Origin: Coenobita brevimanus
Lineage: Eukaryota > Arthropoda > Malacostraca > Decapoda > Coenobitidae
Length of the DNA: 64,000 nucleotides
Assembly: GCA_032717465.1 (NCBI GenBank)
Contig: CM064666.1
Span: 3,880,028-3,944,027, forward strand
Direction of reading: 5' to 3'
Shown here: positions 1-11,645 of the stretch, in pieces
How the letters are laid out: each line of letters starts with the position of its first letter
How positions within the stretch are numbered: position 1 is the first letter of the stretch
The notes under the pieces: model-generated
The model's database searches: none
What the model was told of the DNA's origin: nothing
What the model saw: the letters and a program-made list of their open reading frames with translations, nothing else
Translations under genes and position numbers: made by a program

Positions 1-2405
1 TGTCCAGAATTACTACCGTATCACTTTATCCTGATTGCTGAGTTACAGCAAGAGATTAACTCTAGAAAATGATGATAGTACCCAAAAACGTCATGAGGAA
101 ATGATGTAGAGTAATTTTATTGTCTTCTATCAATGAGCAGCGTGGATGAGCTGCAAAACGTCTGTGCCAACTTCAGTGAAATGCTTATGGCAGGCCAAGG
201 CTTCTCTTTTGGTTTAATAAGCTTGTATAAGCTGGATGAAATCGTACCATGTAAGCTGAAAAAAAAAATTTGTTTATTCTGGGACTACAATCTGATCGTG
301 ACGGTATGCAGTATTATTGGTGTCTTTTATATCTCTTAAGCGTAGGAAGATGGCGTGATGTAGCCGAAATACAATGCATAGCAGGTTGTTAGCGGCAGAG
401 GGGTTGTAAATGCCCTCCACAGTGGCCATTTTGGGCTAAGGCACACCTAAAGATTTTGCTTAGCTTAACACTAGATATTTTTTGCTTAATCGAGAGAAAC
501 TCTGCCAATTACTGAGGTCACAAAATAGGCCTACGTAATACTTAATGATGTTGTTCGAATGTTTTGTGGTGTTGGCTATATACCCCAAGGGATGAAGATT
601 TATCGGTTTTACACATATGAACGAATATTTCTTGACTTATACTTTTATTCAAGTACTCCCAATGGTCACCAGCAAAGGTACTAAAAAGAAAAAATAAGAT
701 TTTCGTCAGAGACTACGGTTCCCACGGACAGAGCCAGCAGGGGCAAAGGAACAGACACCTTTCAACCCATATATGCAGTAGCTTTTTACTATGTGAGACG
801 CAAATAATAGTTAATACATATCTAAAGTATTATTATTTAGAGATAATATGCGTAAAACTGCTTATATTTCACAAATACCAACCATTATAACCATTGCCAT
901 AATCTATTATGTATAAGGTAAATAACGATCAGTAGCCTACGACTAAGGAATTATATTAGGATTCGTCTTTAGATGAACTCACACCGTTGGAAAGTCATGG
1001 ATATTGCTGCTGAGCCAACTCAGTAGATTTATCTGCAGTAAAAAAATTCTGAATACGGTCTCGGCTCCAGAGCTCCAAGTTCCCTGGCGTCCAAGCGTTT
1101 GTCAACAGTCTTGGTCAACATTCAATATGGCACACTTCATATACAGTATGCCGCGGTTGACTGCAAATTGGACTCAAGAAAGAAATTAACACAAAATCTT
1201 GCTAGTGGGAATCGCAAGAAAATACAGTATGTGGGTGTGTTTTGATTTGTAGAGCGTGTCGTACCGCAGGCAGTGACTGTCTGGGGAAACAATATTTTTT
1301 CTTCTAGTACCTTTGCTGGTGATCACAGGGAGTATTTGAATAAAAGTATAAATGAAGAAATATTAGTACATTTGTGTAAAACCGATAAATCTTCATCCCT
1401 TGACGTATACAGCCAACACCACAAAACATTTGAACACCACAAAGCATTTTGTGACCTCATTATTAAGCAAGGGGTTCGCCTTAATATTGAATGCAAAAAA
1501 TTTGTGTATAATATTATTATGAAAAAAAAAAAAACACGTATGTGAGCACTCTTCATTGTCCGGAAAATAAAATTGAAAATTAAAAATTCTGGCGGTATGT
1601 AGTATCTGTGCCTTCTTTTGGGCTGAGTGCAACCTCCTCTCATCATTCTTATTGTCTGCAGACAATTTTCTTGAACTTCGGGAAGACCTCTCGTATTGAA
1701 GGTCCTAATGAGTGCTGTATCTATCCACTTCATTGTGAAAAGTCTCTTCAAAGCTGAATGAAACTGCAGTAAACACGAAAAAAATATGAAATATAAGTTC
1801 TTGGGCTGAATAGGTAAAGCGAATGAGCTATGGACATAGTCAAAGAATATCGTTGCAATTTCATGTTGTGGACAGTCTTATGTCCTGTAGTAACGGCTAG
1901 GGTCGCATATTTCCGTTCTGTATAGCTATTCGTCTCAATACCACAGCAAGCCAACCCAGTCATGCAGCCCTAGTGGGATGGGTTAGGTTTGGTTAGATTG
2001 GGTTAGCTTTAGTAGATTTCTGTAATTTTGCCTGGGAAATACATTGAGCATATTTCCGATAAAAACCTATGGTTAGTTTTGAAACGACGGGGGAAGCATC
2101 GTTTCTGACTGTTCCTGGTGGTGAGACGAATATGCATACAGAACGGATTTATGCGTTAGGGTGGGATTATTGTCATCTTCGAAGGCCTTTTAACACTTCT
2201 TCCTTAACCATTCATTCTATATATTTCTCCCTCTTGAAAGTACTAGAGAGTGACGCCTTCACTTGGTGGCACCAGTGTAACCGCGAGAGGGGCTGCTTAG
2301 TTATATAATTGTCCTTCTGCTCTCTCCCTATCCCTCCAAAAGGAGGGTGTTGGATTGCACGAGAGAGGAAACCTCAATCTGCAGTCCTTTGGGTTCACAC
2401 TTACA
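1..2405. other. No recognisable gene
   Basis: A/T-rich sequence without a coding stretch I can support. Short open frames at 133-339, 1004-1189 and 1273-1545 have no recognisable motif, no splice context and ordinary noncoding composition. A short TTAGG-like degenerate run (GGTTAGGTTTGGTTAG) lies near 1980-2005; it is too short and degenerate to be telomeric. Confidence 0.6.
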
Positions 2406-2410
2406 TCGCC

Positions 2411-2518
2411 ATACTACTACTACTACTACTACTACAACTACAACAACAACAACCACTGCTACTACTGATGCACCCGCTGCTGCTGCTGTTGTTGTTGCTG
2501 CTGTTGCTGCTGCTGCAA
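2411..2518. repeat. Compound trinucleotide microsatellite
   Basis: A (TAC)n run passes into (AAC)n and then (TGC/TGT)n. The apparent poly-Thr, poly-Leu and poly-Ala open frames across it are artefacts of the 3-bp period. Confidence 0.9.
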
Positions 2519-3002
2519 TTACGTTCTTATGTATGTTTCTTTTATATTTTCTTTTTAAGATGTACAACTACCAACAGAGTGTGCTTTGTGAGAGCTTGAT
2601 GAGCGAGTGTGCGCATGTTATCAAAATTTCCCTCTGATACAAAATTACAGGCGGAATATCCGATATTTAATTGCTAGAGTTGATGCCATAAAATAGTGTT
2701 ACGACAGAAAGTATTTTTTAATTTGATTTCGTAACTGAGGCGTTCAGCGATTAGAACCCAACACTCCCATGGATAACTCGAGATTCCAGGGAGTTCCTAC
2801 GCCTTTATGGGTGAGTTTTTAGTTGACAACAAAATTTATTGAATGAATGTAATATTACATGCAGAAAGAATTTCAACTCTACTTCACATTCTGTAGGAGT
2901 AGTGTTATTACCTTCTGCTTAGCGTGACAGTCGGACGGGGGGGGGGGGCTCCTTTCCAAACTTAACTGACAATGAACATCACTTGCCTGCTTCGCAAGCT
3001 CG

Positions 3003-3043
3003 TAACTACTACTACTCCTACTATTACTACTACTACTACTACT
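3003..3043. repeat. (TAC)n microsatellite
   Basis: Imperfect (TAC)n with a CCT and an ATT interruption. Confidence 0.85.
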
Positions 3044-3123
3044 GCGTTCTCTTGTATTATTTTATTTTTGGCATTATATCGGCCGCCTTTAGAAGGCAAA
3101 GCGATAATGTTTTTGCCTGCCTC

Positions 3124-3124
<1 letters not shown>

Positions 3125-3191
<67 letters not shown>
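3125..3191. repeat. (TG)n microsatellite
   Basis: About 33 uninterrupted TG units. It abuts the tandem repeat that follows. Confidence 0.95.
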
Positions 3192-3440
3192 CCCATTATA
3201 TCTCATGACGGCTTGACCTATCAACATGAAACCTTCAGGGTATAAAGATATGGCCAAATTCTTGGCCGAGTTCGAAAATGGGTACTCAAGGTCAACGTCA
3301 AAGTCACTAAAATGGCTGCCAAAGGTCAACTAGTTTTTCTCACTCGCCTTTAGCACCATTATATCTCATGAACGACTTGAGCTATTAACATGAAACCTTC
3401 AGGGTATCAAGTTATGGCCCAAATCTCGGACTTTTCCAAC
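3192..3440. repeat. Two tandem units of about 164 bp with AGGTCA motifs
   Basis: The phrase CATTATATCTCATGA starts near 3194 and again near 3358, each followed by an ACATGAAACCTTCAGGGTAT segment. This gives a period of about 164 bp. The first unit carries CAAGGTCA and AAAGGTCA motifs, linking it to the other half-site-rich repeats at 32.1-32.7 and 35.2-36.1 kb. Confidence 0.75.
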
Positions 3441-3836
3441 AGCATACTCTGGCGGGTGATTAGCATTCGGCTCCCGAATGCTTTTGTTTCATTTTAAATG
3501 TATCAATATTGACTGCGTAAGTAAAGTATGAAAATATTGGCATTTCAGGACGACGCGACTGATAGCCTCCATACCCAACAGGAATACGGGCCCAGGAGTA
3601 TTATCCTTTCAATTCTTGAGGCTTTCTTCTGGATATCATGAAATAACGTTAAATGGGACAAAATCGTCCGTAAACATTTAGAATACAATCATTTGGCGAT
3701 AACTTGATTTAAACCCAACGTGTGTCCAATACTCTGGAAAAAAGCTAAGTATGTTTGAAGCTTCTGTTCCATGACAGATCAGAAAAAAAAAAAAAAAAAA
3801 GGAAAGGAAAGTACACATTTTCATGAACTGTTTTTG
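3441..3836. other. No recognisable feature
   Basis: Unique-looking sequence ending in an A-tract (3782-3800) before the LINE tail. I see no coding signal. Confidence 0.5.
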
Positions 3837-3984
3837 TCTATCTATCTATCTATTGCCAGACGCCTCAATCCCGTCTGGGGTGGTCACAAACAAATCGCCT
3901 CCAAGTCGCCATGTCCCCCGCCATATCACTGCCCTGCTCCCAACTCACACCTTCCTCTCTCATATACCTCTCCACCCCATCCCT

Positions 3985-5511
3985 TCATCTCTTCCTCGGC
4001 CTCCCCCTCCCTCTTCCCCCCTCCACCTCACTCACATACACTCTCTTCGTCAGTCTTTCACCCTCCATCCTCTCCACATGGCCAAACCACCTCAGTGTGT
4101 TCCTCCTAACGCTTCCTATCACATCCACATCCATACCACAACGCTCCTTTATATCCTCATTCGTCAGCCTGTCTCTCCATGTGACTCCACAGGCTCCTCT
4201 TAAATAACTCATTTCCACTGCTCTCACTCTTGACTTGTGTCCTTCCAACAACGTCCAAGCTTCACTTCCATACGTTAGAGTTGGTATCACAATACTGTCA
4301 TGTAGTAACTTTTTCACTTCCATGCTCACTTCCCTGTTTCTTATCACTGGTTTCAAAGAACCAGCAACCTTTCTTCCCTGCTATACCCTTTCAAGCAAAT
4401 CACCTTCCAAACCTCCATCTTTACTCTTCACACTACCCAAGTACTTAAACGTACTCACATTTTCCAATTCCTCACCATCCAACCTCGCTGTACATTCACT
4501 GACTTCACCTCTCTCAAAGACCATCACTTTACTCTTCCCTACATTCACCTTTAGATTCCGTTTCTTACACACTGTCCCAAACTCATCCACCAAGCCTTGC
4601 AGCTCCTCTTCGTCTTCACTCAACAACACAGTATCATCTGCAAACAACAGTACAGGGAGTTTCAAAACACTATCCTCTCTCACCAGGGCCACTCCAACAT
4701 CCACTACCCTACCTTGTACCTCTTTTATTACCCCATCCATGTACAGATTGAACAACCATGGAGACATGACACATCCCTGTTTCAACCCAACTTTCAAAGA
4801 GAAAAATTCACTTAGTTCACCATCCACATGCACTGCAGCCTTCGCACCATCGTACATACTCTTCACATCATTCAACAACTTCCCATCTACTCCATATATT
4901 CTTTACACTTTCCACAGACCTTGTCTATCCACCCTGTCATATGCTTTCTCCAAATCCATGAAAACCGCATACAACTTCTTTCCCTTCTCTAGAAACTTTT
5001 CCACTAAAGATCTAAGAATGAATATCTGATCTACACAACCTCTTCCCTTCCTAAAGCCTCTCTGTTCTTCTCCAACTAATTTCTCTGTTCTCTCTCTAAC
5101 TCTGTCAATAAATATCCTACCATACACTTTTCCTATTATACTAAGAAGACAAATGCCCCTATGATTACCACACACTTCTTTTTCCCCTTTTCCTTTGTAC
5201 AAGGGAATAATTATACCTGACTTCCAATCCTCCGGGACTCTACCTTCCTCCCAGGCCAATCTCCACATCTTCCACATCCATTCTACTACTATCTCTCCCC
5301 CATGCTTCAGCATTTCACTACACACTCCATCAATTCCTGGGGCTTTCCCCGATTTAACTTTCTTCATTGCGTCCACAACTTCTATCCTACTGATTTCTTC
5401 CTGTCTTCTCACCTCCCTCCTTCTCCCAGCCATTCCCCAGCCACTTATACTCGCATTACTTCCATCCTCTATGTTCAACAATTCCTTAAAGTGTTCTCTC
5501 CATCTGTTCAC
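3985..5511 (-). pseudogene. LINE reverse transcriptase domain (family A copy 1)
   Basis: Reverse transcriptase and C-terminal region, in three open segments. 4903-5511 holds SGKAPGIDG, NHRGICLLS, GFRKGRGCVDQIF and FMDLEKAYDRV (first catalytic Asp). 4381-4878 holds GLKQGCVMSPWLFNLYMD and LLFADDTVLLS (catalytic Asp pair intact). 3985-4356 holds CGVTWRDRL and LRWFGHVERM. The breaks are point changes seen against copy 2: a Leu codon TTA became TAA near 4899, a Gln codon CAG became TAG near 4381, and a Trp codon TGG became TGA near 3985. No frameshift separates these three parts, so all are simple nonsense mutations. The element cannot make a full protein but has decayed very little. Confidence 0.85.
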
Positions 5512-6938
5512 TTTTTTCCCTTCTCCACTAGTAATCTACCATTTTTATCTTTCACTCCCCTGCTAACTTCACTTCCACCCTGTCTTACTCTTTTCACCTC
5601 TTTCCAGAACATTTTCTTACAGTCCCTCCACTTTACACTCAAATTCCTTCCAAATTTCTCATCCACTCTCTTCTTACTCTCTCTTACTAATCTTTTCACC
5701 TCTCTCTTTCTTTCTACATATAACTCTCTCTTCCACCTCTCAACTTCTTCCTCGCCCCTATTTCTCATCCATTCATTGTATGCTTTCTTCTTTTGTGCCA
5801 CAGCCTGTCTCACCTCTTCAGTCCACCACGCTGTTCCTTGCACCCCCCTCCGTCTTCTCTTCCTTCCACACACCACATCACATGCTGGACATATTTCTTC
5901 TGTAAGTATCCTACACACACCTTCCACGTCTCCCATCTGCTCCAATTCATATTTGCCCAATTGTTCCTCCACTTCTCTCTTATACTCTGCCTTTTTCTCA
6001 TCCTCTTGTAACCTTACCACTCTCCTTGCAACTACTCCTTCCTCTCGTCTTTCCCTTCTTCTGTTCCTCCATCTTATTTGAATCCTAATTCTGGCCACCA
6101 CCAAATAGTGGTCAGAAAGTCCACTCCCCCAACCTCTATAAGCTCTTGCATCCATTACACATCTTCTCATCCTTTCATCCTCACACACATAATCAATCAT
6201 TGCCTTCCTTTCATTCAGTTCATCACCCACCCTTCTCATCACTCGCCATGTATATCTGTGGATCATTTTATGCCTGAAGAGGGTATTGGCTATCACCAAC
6301 CCCCTCCCAGCACAAATGTCCACTAACGCACTGCCATTCTCATCTATCTCAGCAGGCACACCCCACTTACCAACTATTCCATCCACCTTCATATTCCCAA
6401 CTTTACCATTCATATCACCGATCAAAAACACTCTCTCATTCCTTCCAAACTTTTCCATGCACACTTCCACATTTGTCCAGAACTCTTCTCTCACTCTTCT
6501 AGCACGATCTTGCGTTGGCGCATACACACACACAATCGCCCACATTTGTATTCCAACTTTCAACTTTACCCACACAATCCTTGACCCAACTGATCCATAC
6601 TGTCTTATGTTCTTCTTCCATCTTTTACTCACAACTATACATACTCCTTCCTTTGCCCTCTCATTCTCACCTACTCCTGCACATATACCCCATCCATACT
6701 CCCATTCTCTCACACTTTCTCCTCTCCATTTTGTTTCAGTTATTCCACATACATCCACTTTCGCACCCTCAATCACCTGGACAATCTCTCTCTCTTTCAC
6801 CTCATCATTCGCTCCTCTTACATTCCATGTACCCATTACCAAGTCCTTTGTCCGGTCCTGGGTCGTCATCGTTTGGTCAGTCCTTGTCCGAGGCTTCTTG
6901 TTTGTTTTTTTAGTTAGTTGTTTTCCGGGGAGGGGCAC
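5508..6938 (-). pseudogene. LINE endonuclease domain (family A copy 1)
   Basis: This 476-codon open stretch encodes the N-terminal half of the LINE polyprotein. It would nick target DNA to prime reverse transcription. Exonuclease-endonuclease-phosphatase motifs are all present: GTWNVRG (Asn39), ITETKW (Glu68), VYAPT (Tyr139), GDMNGKVG (Asp175, Asn177), MIDYV (Asp249) and SDHYLV (Asp276, His277). The set of catalytic residues therefore looks complete. The frame ends at VEKGKK because of a 1-bp deletion in a T/C tract near 5512-5520; copy 2 has one extra base there and reads on as VEKGEKVSRWREHFKEL. The linker after the endonuclease is strongly basic and Arg/Lys/Glu-rich, as usual for this family. 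The start methionine is only the first available one and may not be the true start. Confidence 0.85.
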
Positions 6939-6952
6939 TAACCCTCCGCCAA

Positions 6953-6983
6953 CCCTTTTAGTCGCTTTTTACGACAAGCAGGG
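6953..6983 (-). other. Conserved 5'-UTR hairpin of family A LINE
   Basis: On the minus strand the RNA would contain GUCG-loop-CGAC (6961-6964 pairing with 6972-6975), enclosed by CCCU and AGGG. A closely similar segment sits in the 5' region of the otherwise different family B LINE at 17498-17535. Conservation between two families suggests a functional RNA structure. A role as part of a self-cleaving ribozyme or a translation element is only a guess. Confidence 0.5.
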
Positions 6984-7030
6984 ATACTGGGGGAATATTC
7001 TTGAAAAAAAAACCTACCCCCCAGGGGGTA

Positions 7031-7399
7031 GTTTTTGTAACTGGAGGAAAAGTTAAATAATTCATGCATGAAGCAGGAATCTTTTTTGAAGGGCAGCAAT
7101 TAAACTTAAGCAAGCACATACATGGAAGCTGGCAGGAAGCTGATGAGGAAAGTTATGGCAGGCAAGGATGAAGGCTGTGATGGAGGGAGTGGAGGAAGAC
7201 TGTGAAGTAACCAAGGCCAAACAGAGGCGCATGTATTCCACGATAGACTCGGGAGTGATGAGGAGACAAATGGCGTGTATGGCATCTTGGGTTACATTAA
7301 GTCAGATTATATTTTTCCTGCCAACTTGTCAGCATCTTCTAGTCGAGCTTATCCACCTATCTACATATCTGTCTAATCATATACACCTGTCTAACTCAC
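7031..7399. other. No supported gene
   Basis: Only short open frames on both strands. A minus-strand frame over about 7165-7320 looks mildly hydrophobic but matches no family I know. Confidence 0.4.
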
Positions 7400-7604
7400 C
7401 TGTTGCAGCAGAGGAAGTGAAAGGTGTATGAGGTATCTTGAGGTTATTGTTGTTCTTGGTGGCTGATGATGATGATGATGGTGGCGGTGGGTGAGGGTGG
7501 TGCGGGGAGGCGACGTGCTTCCTGTTGCTGTTGCTGACGCTGCGGCCTGAGCTAGGACAACCAGATCCGCCAGAGGCAGCACCACGGCTGCCGCTGGTAC
7601 CACT
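7400..7604 (-). CDS. Candidate coding exon, Ser/His/Pro-rich low-complexity segment
   Basis: The segment is bounded on the minus strand by an acceptor with a pyrimidine tract (TTCTATTTTCAG before 7604) and a consensus donor (CAG/GTGAGT at 7400/7399). The 205 bp are open in two frames. One gives a hydrophilic Ser/Gly/Asn/His/Pro-rich chain beginning SGTSGSRG; the other gives an Ala/Thr/His-rich chain. The hydrophilic frame is the better protein. Long disordered segments of this kind are common in the third intracellular loop of arthropod peptide receptors. The minus-strand exon at 41613-41761 encodes the membrane helix that would precede such a loop. The link between the two is inference. The phase fits without a gap if the upstream exon uses its second donor, or in the other frame if it uses its first. 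Confidence 0.4.
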
Positions 7605-7680
7605 CTGAAAATAGAAATATTTAGATGAATATATAAATATTATTATGCAATAATAACTACAATTTCTGTAATAAACAAAT

Positions 7681-7767
7681 GACATGTAAAGGTGCATGGT
7701 ATGAAGGAAGATCACTGGGCCTTGGAAGAAGGCTGTGAAGCCTATGCCCAGAGTCGGACACAAAAAA
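7681..7767 (+). mobile_element. SINE fragment (family with CCCAGAGTYGGACAC 3' end)
   Basis: A 3' part of a SINE ending in CCCAGAGTCGGACAC followed by a short A-tail at 7761-7767. It matches copies at 33938-34250 and 60377-60545, both on the minus strand. The tRNA-like head seen in the 34-kb copy is missing here, so this copy is 5'-truncated. Confidence 0.65.
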
Positions 7768-7959
7768 ATTCATATAGAAAAAAAGATAATACTTTCAAAA
7801 AGGTATAAATCTAAGCAAACACTGTGTTACATAAATTAATAAAAACAAAGTAACATACAAGTTCAATACAAAAAATGCACATAAATAAACACAAACTGTA
7901 AACTAGAGGCCCTCCCAAGGGAGGAATCACATCAGCCGCGAGCCAATACATATCTAGCG

Positions 7960-8470
7960 CGGCTCGGATACGACCTTGTCCTTGACCTACTTTCACCAAT
8001 TTCGAACTCGGAGGAAATTTTCATCCCTACTACACGTGTAAAGTTTTATGATGACACCTTGAGCGGTTGCGAAGTTATCGTGCTAACAGACACACAGACC
8101 ATGGCTTACTTTCATCAATTTCGAATTAGTAGATTTTCATCCCTTCTAAATACCTGTAAAATTTTGTTATGATATCTTGAGAGGTTGAGAAGTTATCGTG
8201 CTAAAAGACACACAGACACATAGACAGACAAAGTGAAATAATACCCGTGGGAGATTTTCAACCTTACTACACGCCTGTAAATTCTGTGATAATATCTTGA
8301 GCTGTTGCGAAGCTATCATACTAACAGACACACAGACCTTGACCTACTTTTATCAATTTCGAACTCGTGATCGACTTTTTTAACTACAACACACATGTAA
8401 AATTTTTTGATATCTTGAGCGGTTAAGAAGTTATCATTCTAACAGACATAAAGACAGACAGAGAAACTGA
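7960..8470. repeat. Four degenerate tandem units of about 120-130 bp
   Basis: Each unit contains a version of CTACACxxCTGTAAA, a GATATCTTGAGCGGTTG segment, GAAGTTATCGTGCTAACAG and ACACACAGACC, starting near 7985, 8105, 8240 and 8345. Units differ by many substitutions and small gaps. This kind of unit is familiar from other decapod sequence, but I cannot name it. Confidence 0.75.
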
Positions 8471-8894
8471 AAACACTACCAACTTCGCTATCACGGCTGC
8501 TAATAAATAAATTAGTGAATGATTAAAATCTTATGTGGACCAAACGAACCAGATTTCCAAAGTGGAGGAGTGTCTCTTCAATTGGCGGCCAGGAAGTACT
8601 ACACAGACAGTCAAAAAGGAAGGTGCAGTTCATCCTTCATTACCACCTCCATCACCACATGATGTCCCAATTCCACACCAACAGGAGCCTTTTATATGCA
8701 CCTAGGACGTCTCCAGTAACAGACGTGAACTCGAAAACTCACTGTCCAACAAGCGAAATACTCTCATGCTGATAAAAAGGGTGGATATCTCCAACAGTAC
8801 CGCGTAGAAATCCCTGGTATTACCTCTCTTGATACATCCTCACCGTCATCCTGTGTTCCTTGTATCTCCGTTATCCATGCAGTGCTCAAGCTCC
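8471..8894. other. No recognisable feature
   Basis: No coding motif and no repeat structure that I could see. Confidence 0.4.
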
Positions 8895-8898
8895 TTAA

Positions 8899-9117
8899 CC
8901 CATTAGGTCTGAGTACGTCTTCTGTACCTTATGAGTGCTATCTCCACACGGATTTATTCAAACTTAGAGAGATTTTTCGAATTGGAGAAGTTAGATATGT
9001 GCATTTCAACCCCTACAACAGCAAGTTTTTTTTTTTTTTTTTTTTTTCAAACACTAAATACAGTTGTCTCAAAGAAGCAAGAGGAAAGGAATATAAAATG
9101 TCATCGTACCAAAGGGG
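8899..9117. mobile_element. TTAA-flanked MITE (piggyBac-like), 219 bp
   Basis: Flanked on both sides by TTAA (8895-8898 and 9118-9121). The ends begin CCCATTAGGT and, read inward from the other end, CCCCTTTGGT. TTAA duplication with C-rich termini is the signature of piggyBac-superfamily elements. The inverted repeats are short and imperfect, and the element carries a T-run (9027-9046) and no coding capacity. Confidence 0.5.
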
Positions 9118-9121
9118 TTAA

Positions 9122-10076
9122 CCTACATCTCTGTCTATACTTGATCTTGCATTACCTCTCCTCTTGATGACCGTTACACCTACAATGCTATTCAGGTCTG
9201 CCATACCCAGATTAGGGGGTAGATTCTTCCTGTGAAGTGGTCAGGGTTGTGACCCGCTGATCACCGCAGAAGCTTTCTCCTCGATATTAGGGTGGTACAC
9301 AAATTCTAGATGCCACAACCCACTGACTTATATGCCCTTCTCGCACTGTACACTTCAAACGAGTATCAAGGTCTACCGTGCTTCTTACCTTCATCACCCT
9401 CACACCTGACTCACTCTCCTCTCCCTCTTCTTACTATGTGTAATTTTTTCGACTATGTGTCCTGATTGCACATAACTATTTCACGGGTCTGCAGAATGAA
9501 AAATGTTGAAAGTTGTGTTGGTGATTTTTGCTTAATTAGTATAACTTTGGGTAGCAGATTCCAAATGTCACGCCGATTATCCTTCATTACGTAAGGTTTC
9601 GTAAAAAAAAAAAAATGAAGAATGTAAGAGTAAGCAACCGAATGTTTCCCGCTGACCCATCTGTGAGTCAGGCTGAGATCAGCAGACCTCTTGCAAATTC
9701 TGCGGGAGAGAGAAAGTCCTATCTGAAAACAACACAAGGGTGACTCTGGCAGCACACAAAGGAAACTGTCTACCTGTGGCAGGAAAGATTGTATAAGAAG
9801 TTAGAGATCAATACACCTGCGGGTGCAACATCCTAATAAAGCATATAATGTAATATGGAGTCTTTAAGATCAACCTGAAGTCCTGATGGTAAATCTACGA
9901 ACATACAACGCAGAGAATATTATTCAGGAATATGCAAGAACTGGCATATTGACAAAAAAAAAAAAAAAAAAAAAAAAAACATTGACTATGCAGATAGAGC
10001 TATAAATATATAATGAATACAAGTAAACAAAATGAATCCCACTATTAGATTATAGACTTCTTCATTCAAAACCACC
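9122..10076. other. No recognisable gene
   Basis: Includes an A-run at about 9954-9980. A minus-strand open frame at 9453-9755 has no motif I recognise and I do not call it a gene. Confidence 0.5.
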
Positions 10077-10096
10077 TTTTTTTTTTTTTTTTTTTT

Positions 10097-10850
10097 CCAA
10101 AACTGCGAATGGAACTTCTCCATTTATGGGTTTTGGGTAGATTCTCGTGGTGCAACATGCAGCAGTAGTCGGCCATCATGCTGACATTCCATTTTCTATG
10201 TTATATTCTCTCCATCTCCTTTACATCCTGATGAAGTCTTTGACTTTGTTCTTTTCTCAGAGCTCCTAGCTATTCAGGGAAGTTGCCCAAATAAGCATTC
10301 AAGAAATGCACTCTGAGACTCATGTTACATTCTAGGGCCTTCAAATTTTCCACTATCCTACATACACTGTCTAGGTAGTTTCCTCCCTTATAGTTACCCA
10401 AAAAGTTTATAATGACATTTTTCAAGGCAATCCATGCTTCTTTTACACTAGTAAGAAGAGAGTTTTCAGAATCCATCCTCGACAAGTTTCCTTATCTCAA
10501 GTCTGACAAAATTAATTTTGGGTATACTCTCCTTGAGCTTGGTATCGGACAGTCCTAGAAGCCTCTTGCACAAATAATTTATACCAACTCCGTCTCGTGT
10601 CAAAGCTTGAACAAAGTGCTTCACTGGGCCAAATTTTATGTGCAGAGGGGGCAAAAGAACTTTTTTTGGATCAACCAAACAATCTCGTACATTCTTTGTC
10701 CTTGGTGAAAGTTGCCTCCTACTTTGCCACTGTATGTGAAATCACTGGAGATTCCTGGTCCTGCTATCCCATTCATACAAGACGCGTGAAGCCTTGTGTA
10801 GCCGACTGTTGTTCAAGCAGCATACATACTACCTTTAAATCACATATCAC
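10097..10850 (-). pseudogene. Decayed copy of an arthropod repeat-encoded protein of unknown function
   Basis: Translated minus-strand fragments in successive frames match, from memory, a multi-copy family found in many arthropod and some vertebrate genomes. Recognisable pieces in order are ASRVLYEWDSR, KVLLPPLHIKFG, FLGNYKGGNY, CNMSLRVHFLNAYLGNFPE, RLHQDVKEMER and NVSMMADYCC. At least two frameshifts and two stop codons interrupt it; one frameshift lies near 10466-10485 and one stop follows NFPE near 10270. A run of 20 T on the plus strand (10077-10096) follows the coding end directly, so the copy ends in a genomic A-tract, as a retrotransposed copy would. The function is unknown. A transposon origin is likely from its copy number, but I cannot see catalytic residues. 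Confidence 0.6.
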
Positions 10851-11308
10851 CCAGTTGTTGTCTTTGTAATTAGTTTTATTTGAAGACATCAGTAAGTTTT
10901 CATATTCTCGTAATTCTCCTCGAGGTGCATTGATTGAGCTATAGGAGAAGAAGCATACTTGTTACCATTGTATACAAGAACTGCCTTAAGACTTCTTTTC
11001 GAAGAATCAGTGAACAGCCTCCATTTTTCGAACTGTTAATGACACCAAACTTTTCCATTAATCCAGTACGGTCTGTAGAGTTACTCAAATAATCTTCTCT
11101 ATAATATAAGAAAGAAAAGGGAAAATCTTTCTCAGTTCAGGTACCAGGAGAATGATCCTTCTTTTTTTTTTTTTTTTTTTTTTGCCAGGCATTTAAAATC
11201 TTAGCAGACTTTCTGCGTGGTACTGGGATGGGTACATGGTCCATGAGCAATAGGGCACAAGGCAGATGGGACGCTTGGATAAAGAATTCCATATATACTC
11301 TTGTCGTT
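10851..11308. other. No recognisable feature
   Basis: Contains a T-run at 11163-11183. No coding motif seen. Confidence 0.4.
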
Positions 11309-11645
11309 GTATCTTAGAATATTCTATCTATCTATATGCCTAAGCTGCTTCCCCCAAGGAAAGGGAGGTAGCCGAGACAGGACGACACACTCCCTATTTA
11401 CTCATCCATTGAGACACATTCATTCGCATCTTAGCCCCAAAGGGGAGAACGGACAGGTCATCACCACACTACACCGCACGAGGGTCAACTGCGCTGTGCA
11501 ATCAGTGACATCCGCAACAGGGCCTGACAGCAGAGCTGGTTAACCCCTGCCACATCATAATAGACCCATCCCCTTACCTGCACCTGACCTGAATAGCTGA
11601 TCAGACCAAATGCGGGAGAATATCCCCCCAGGGCTGCGTCATCAT

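Larger units (their letters stand above)
3837..7030 (-). mobile_element. RTE-like non-LTR retrotransposon, family A copy 1
   Basis: This is a near-full-length LINE read on the minus strand. From 5' to 3' it has a short 5' region with a conserved hairpin (6953-6983), an apurinic-type endonuclease, a reverse transcriptase, a C-terminal region rich in WFGHVERM and RGRGRP motifs, a short 3' region and a (TAGA)n tail, seen here as TCTATCTATCTA at 3837-3852. A simple-repeat tail in place of poly(A) is typical of RTE-clade LINEs. Three nonsense changes and one 1-bp deletion break the frame. Compared with copy 2 at 43797-45893, nucleotide identity is very high, so the copies are young. The exact 5' end is uncertain; 7030 is where family-like sequence appears to stop. 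The clade assignment is by motif memory. Confidence 0.85.

Noticed and set aside
1979..2010. Telomere-type TTAGG repeat
   Set aside because: Only a few degenerate units, with no pure array.
2309..2637. Poly-Leu, poly-Thr and poly-Val open frames
   Set aside because: They are readings of a trinucleotide microsatellite in different frames, on both strands.
4235..7056. Long plus-strand Pro/Ser/Thr/Leu-rich open frames
   Set aside because: Antisense shadows of the minus-strand LINE, whose own frames carry all the motifs.
7165..7320. Minus-strand hydrophobic frame next to the candidate exon, considered as a receptor helix 6-7 exon
   Set aside because: It has no conserved helix 6 or 7 motif and a poor acceptor.
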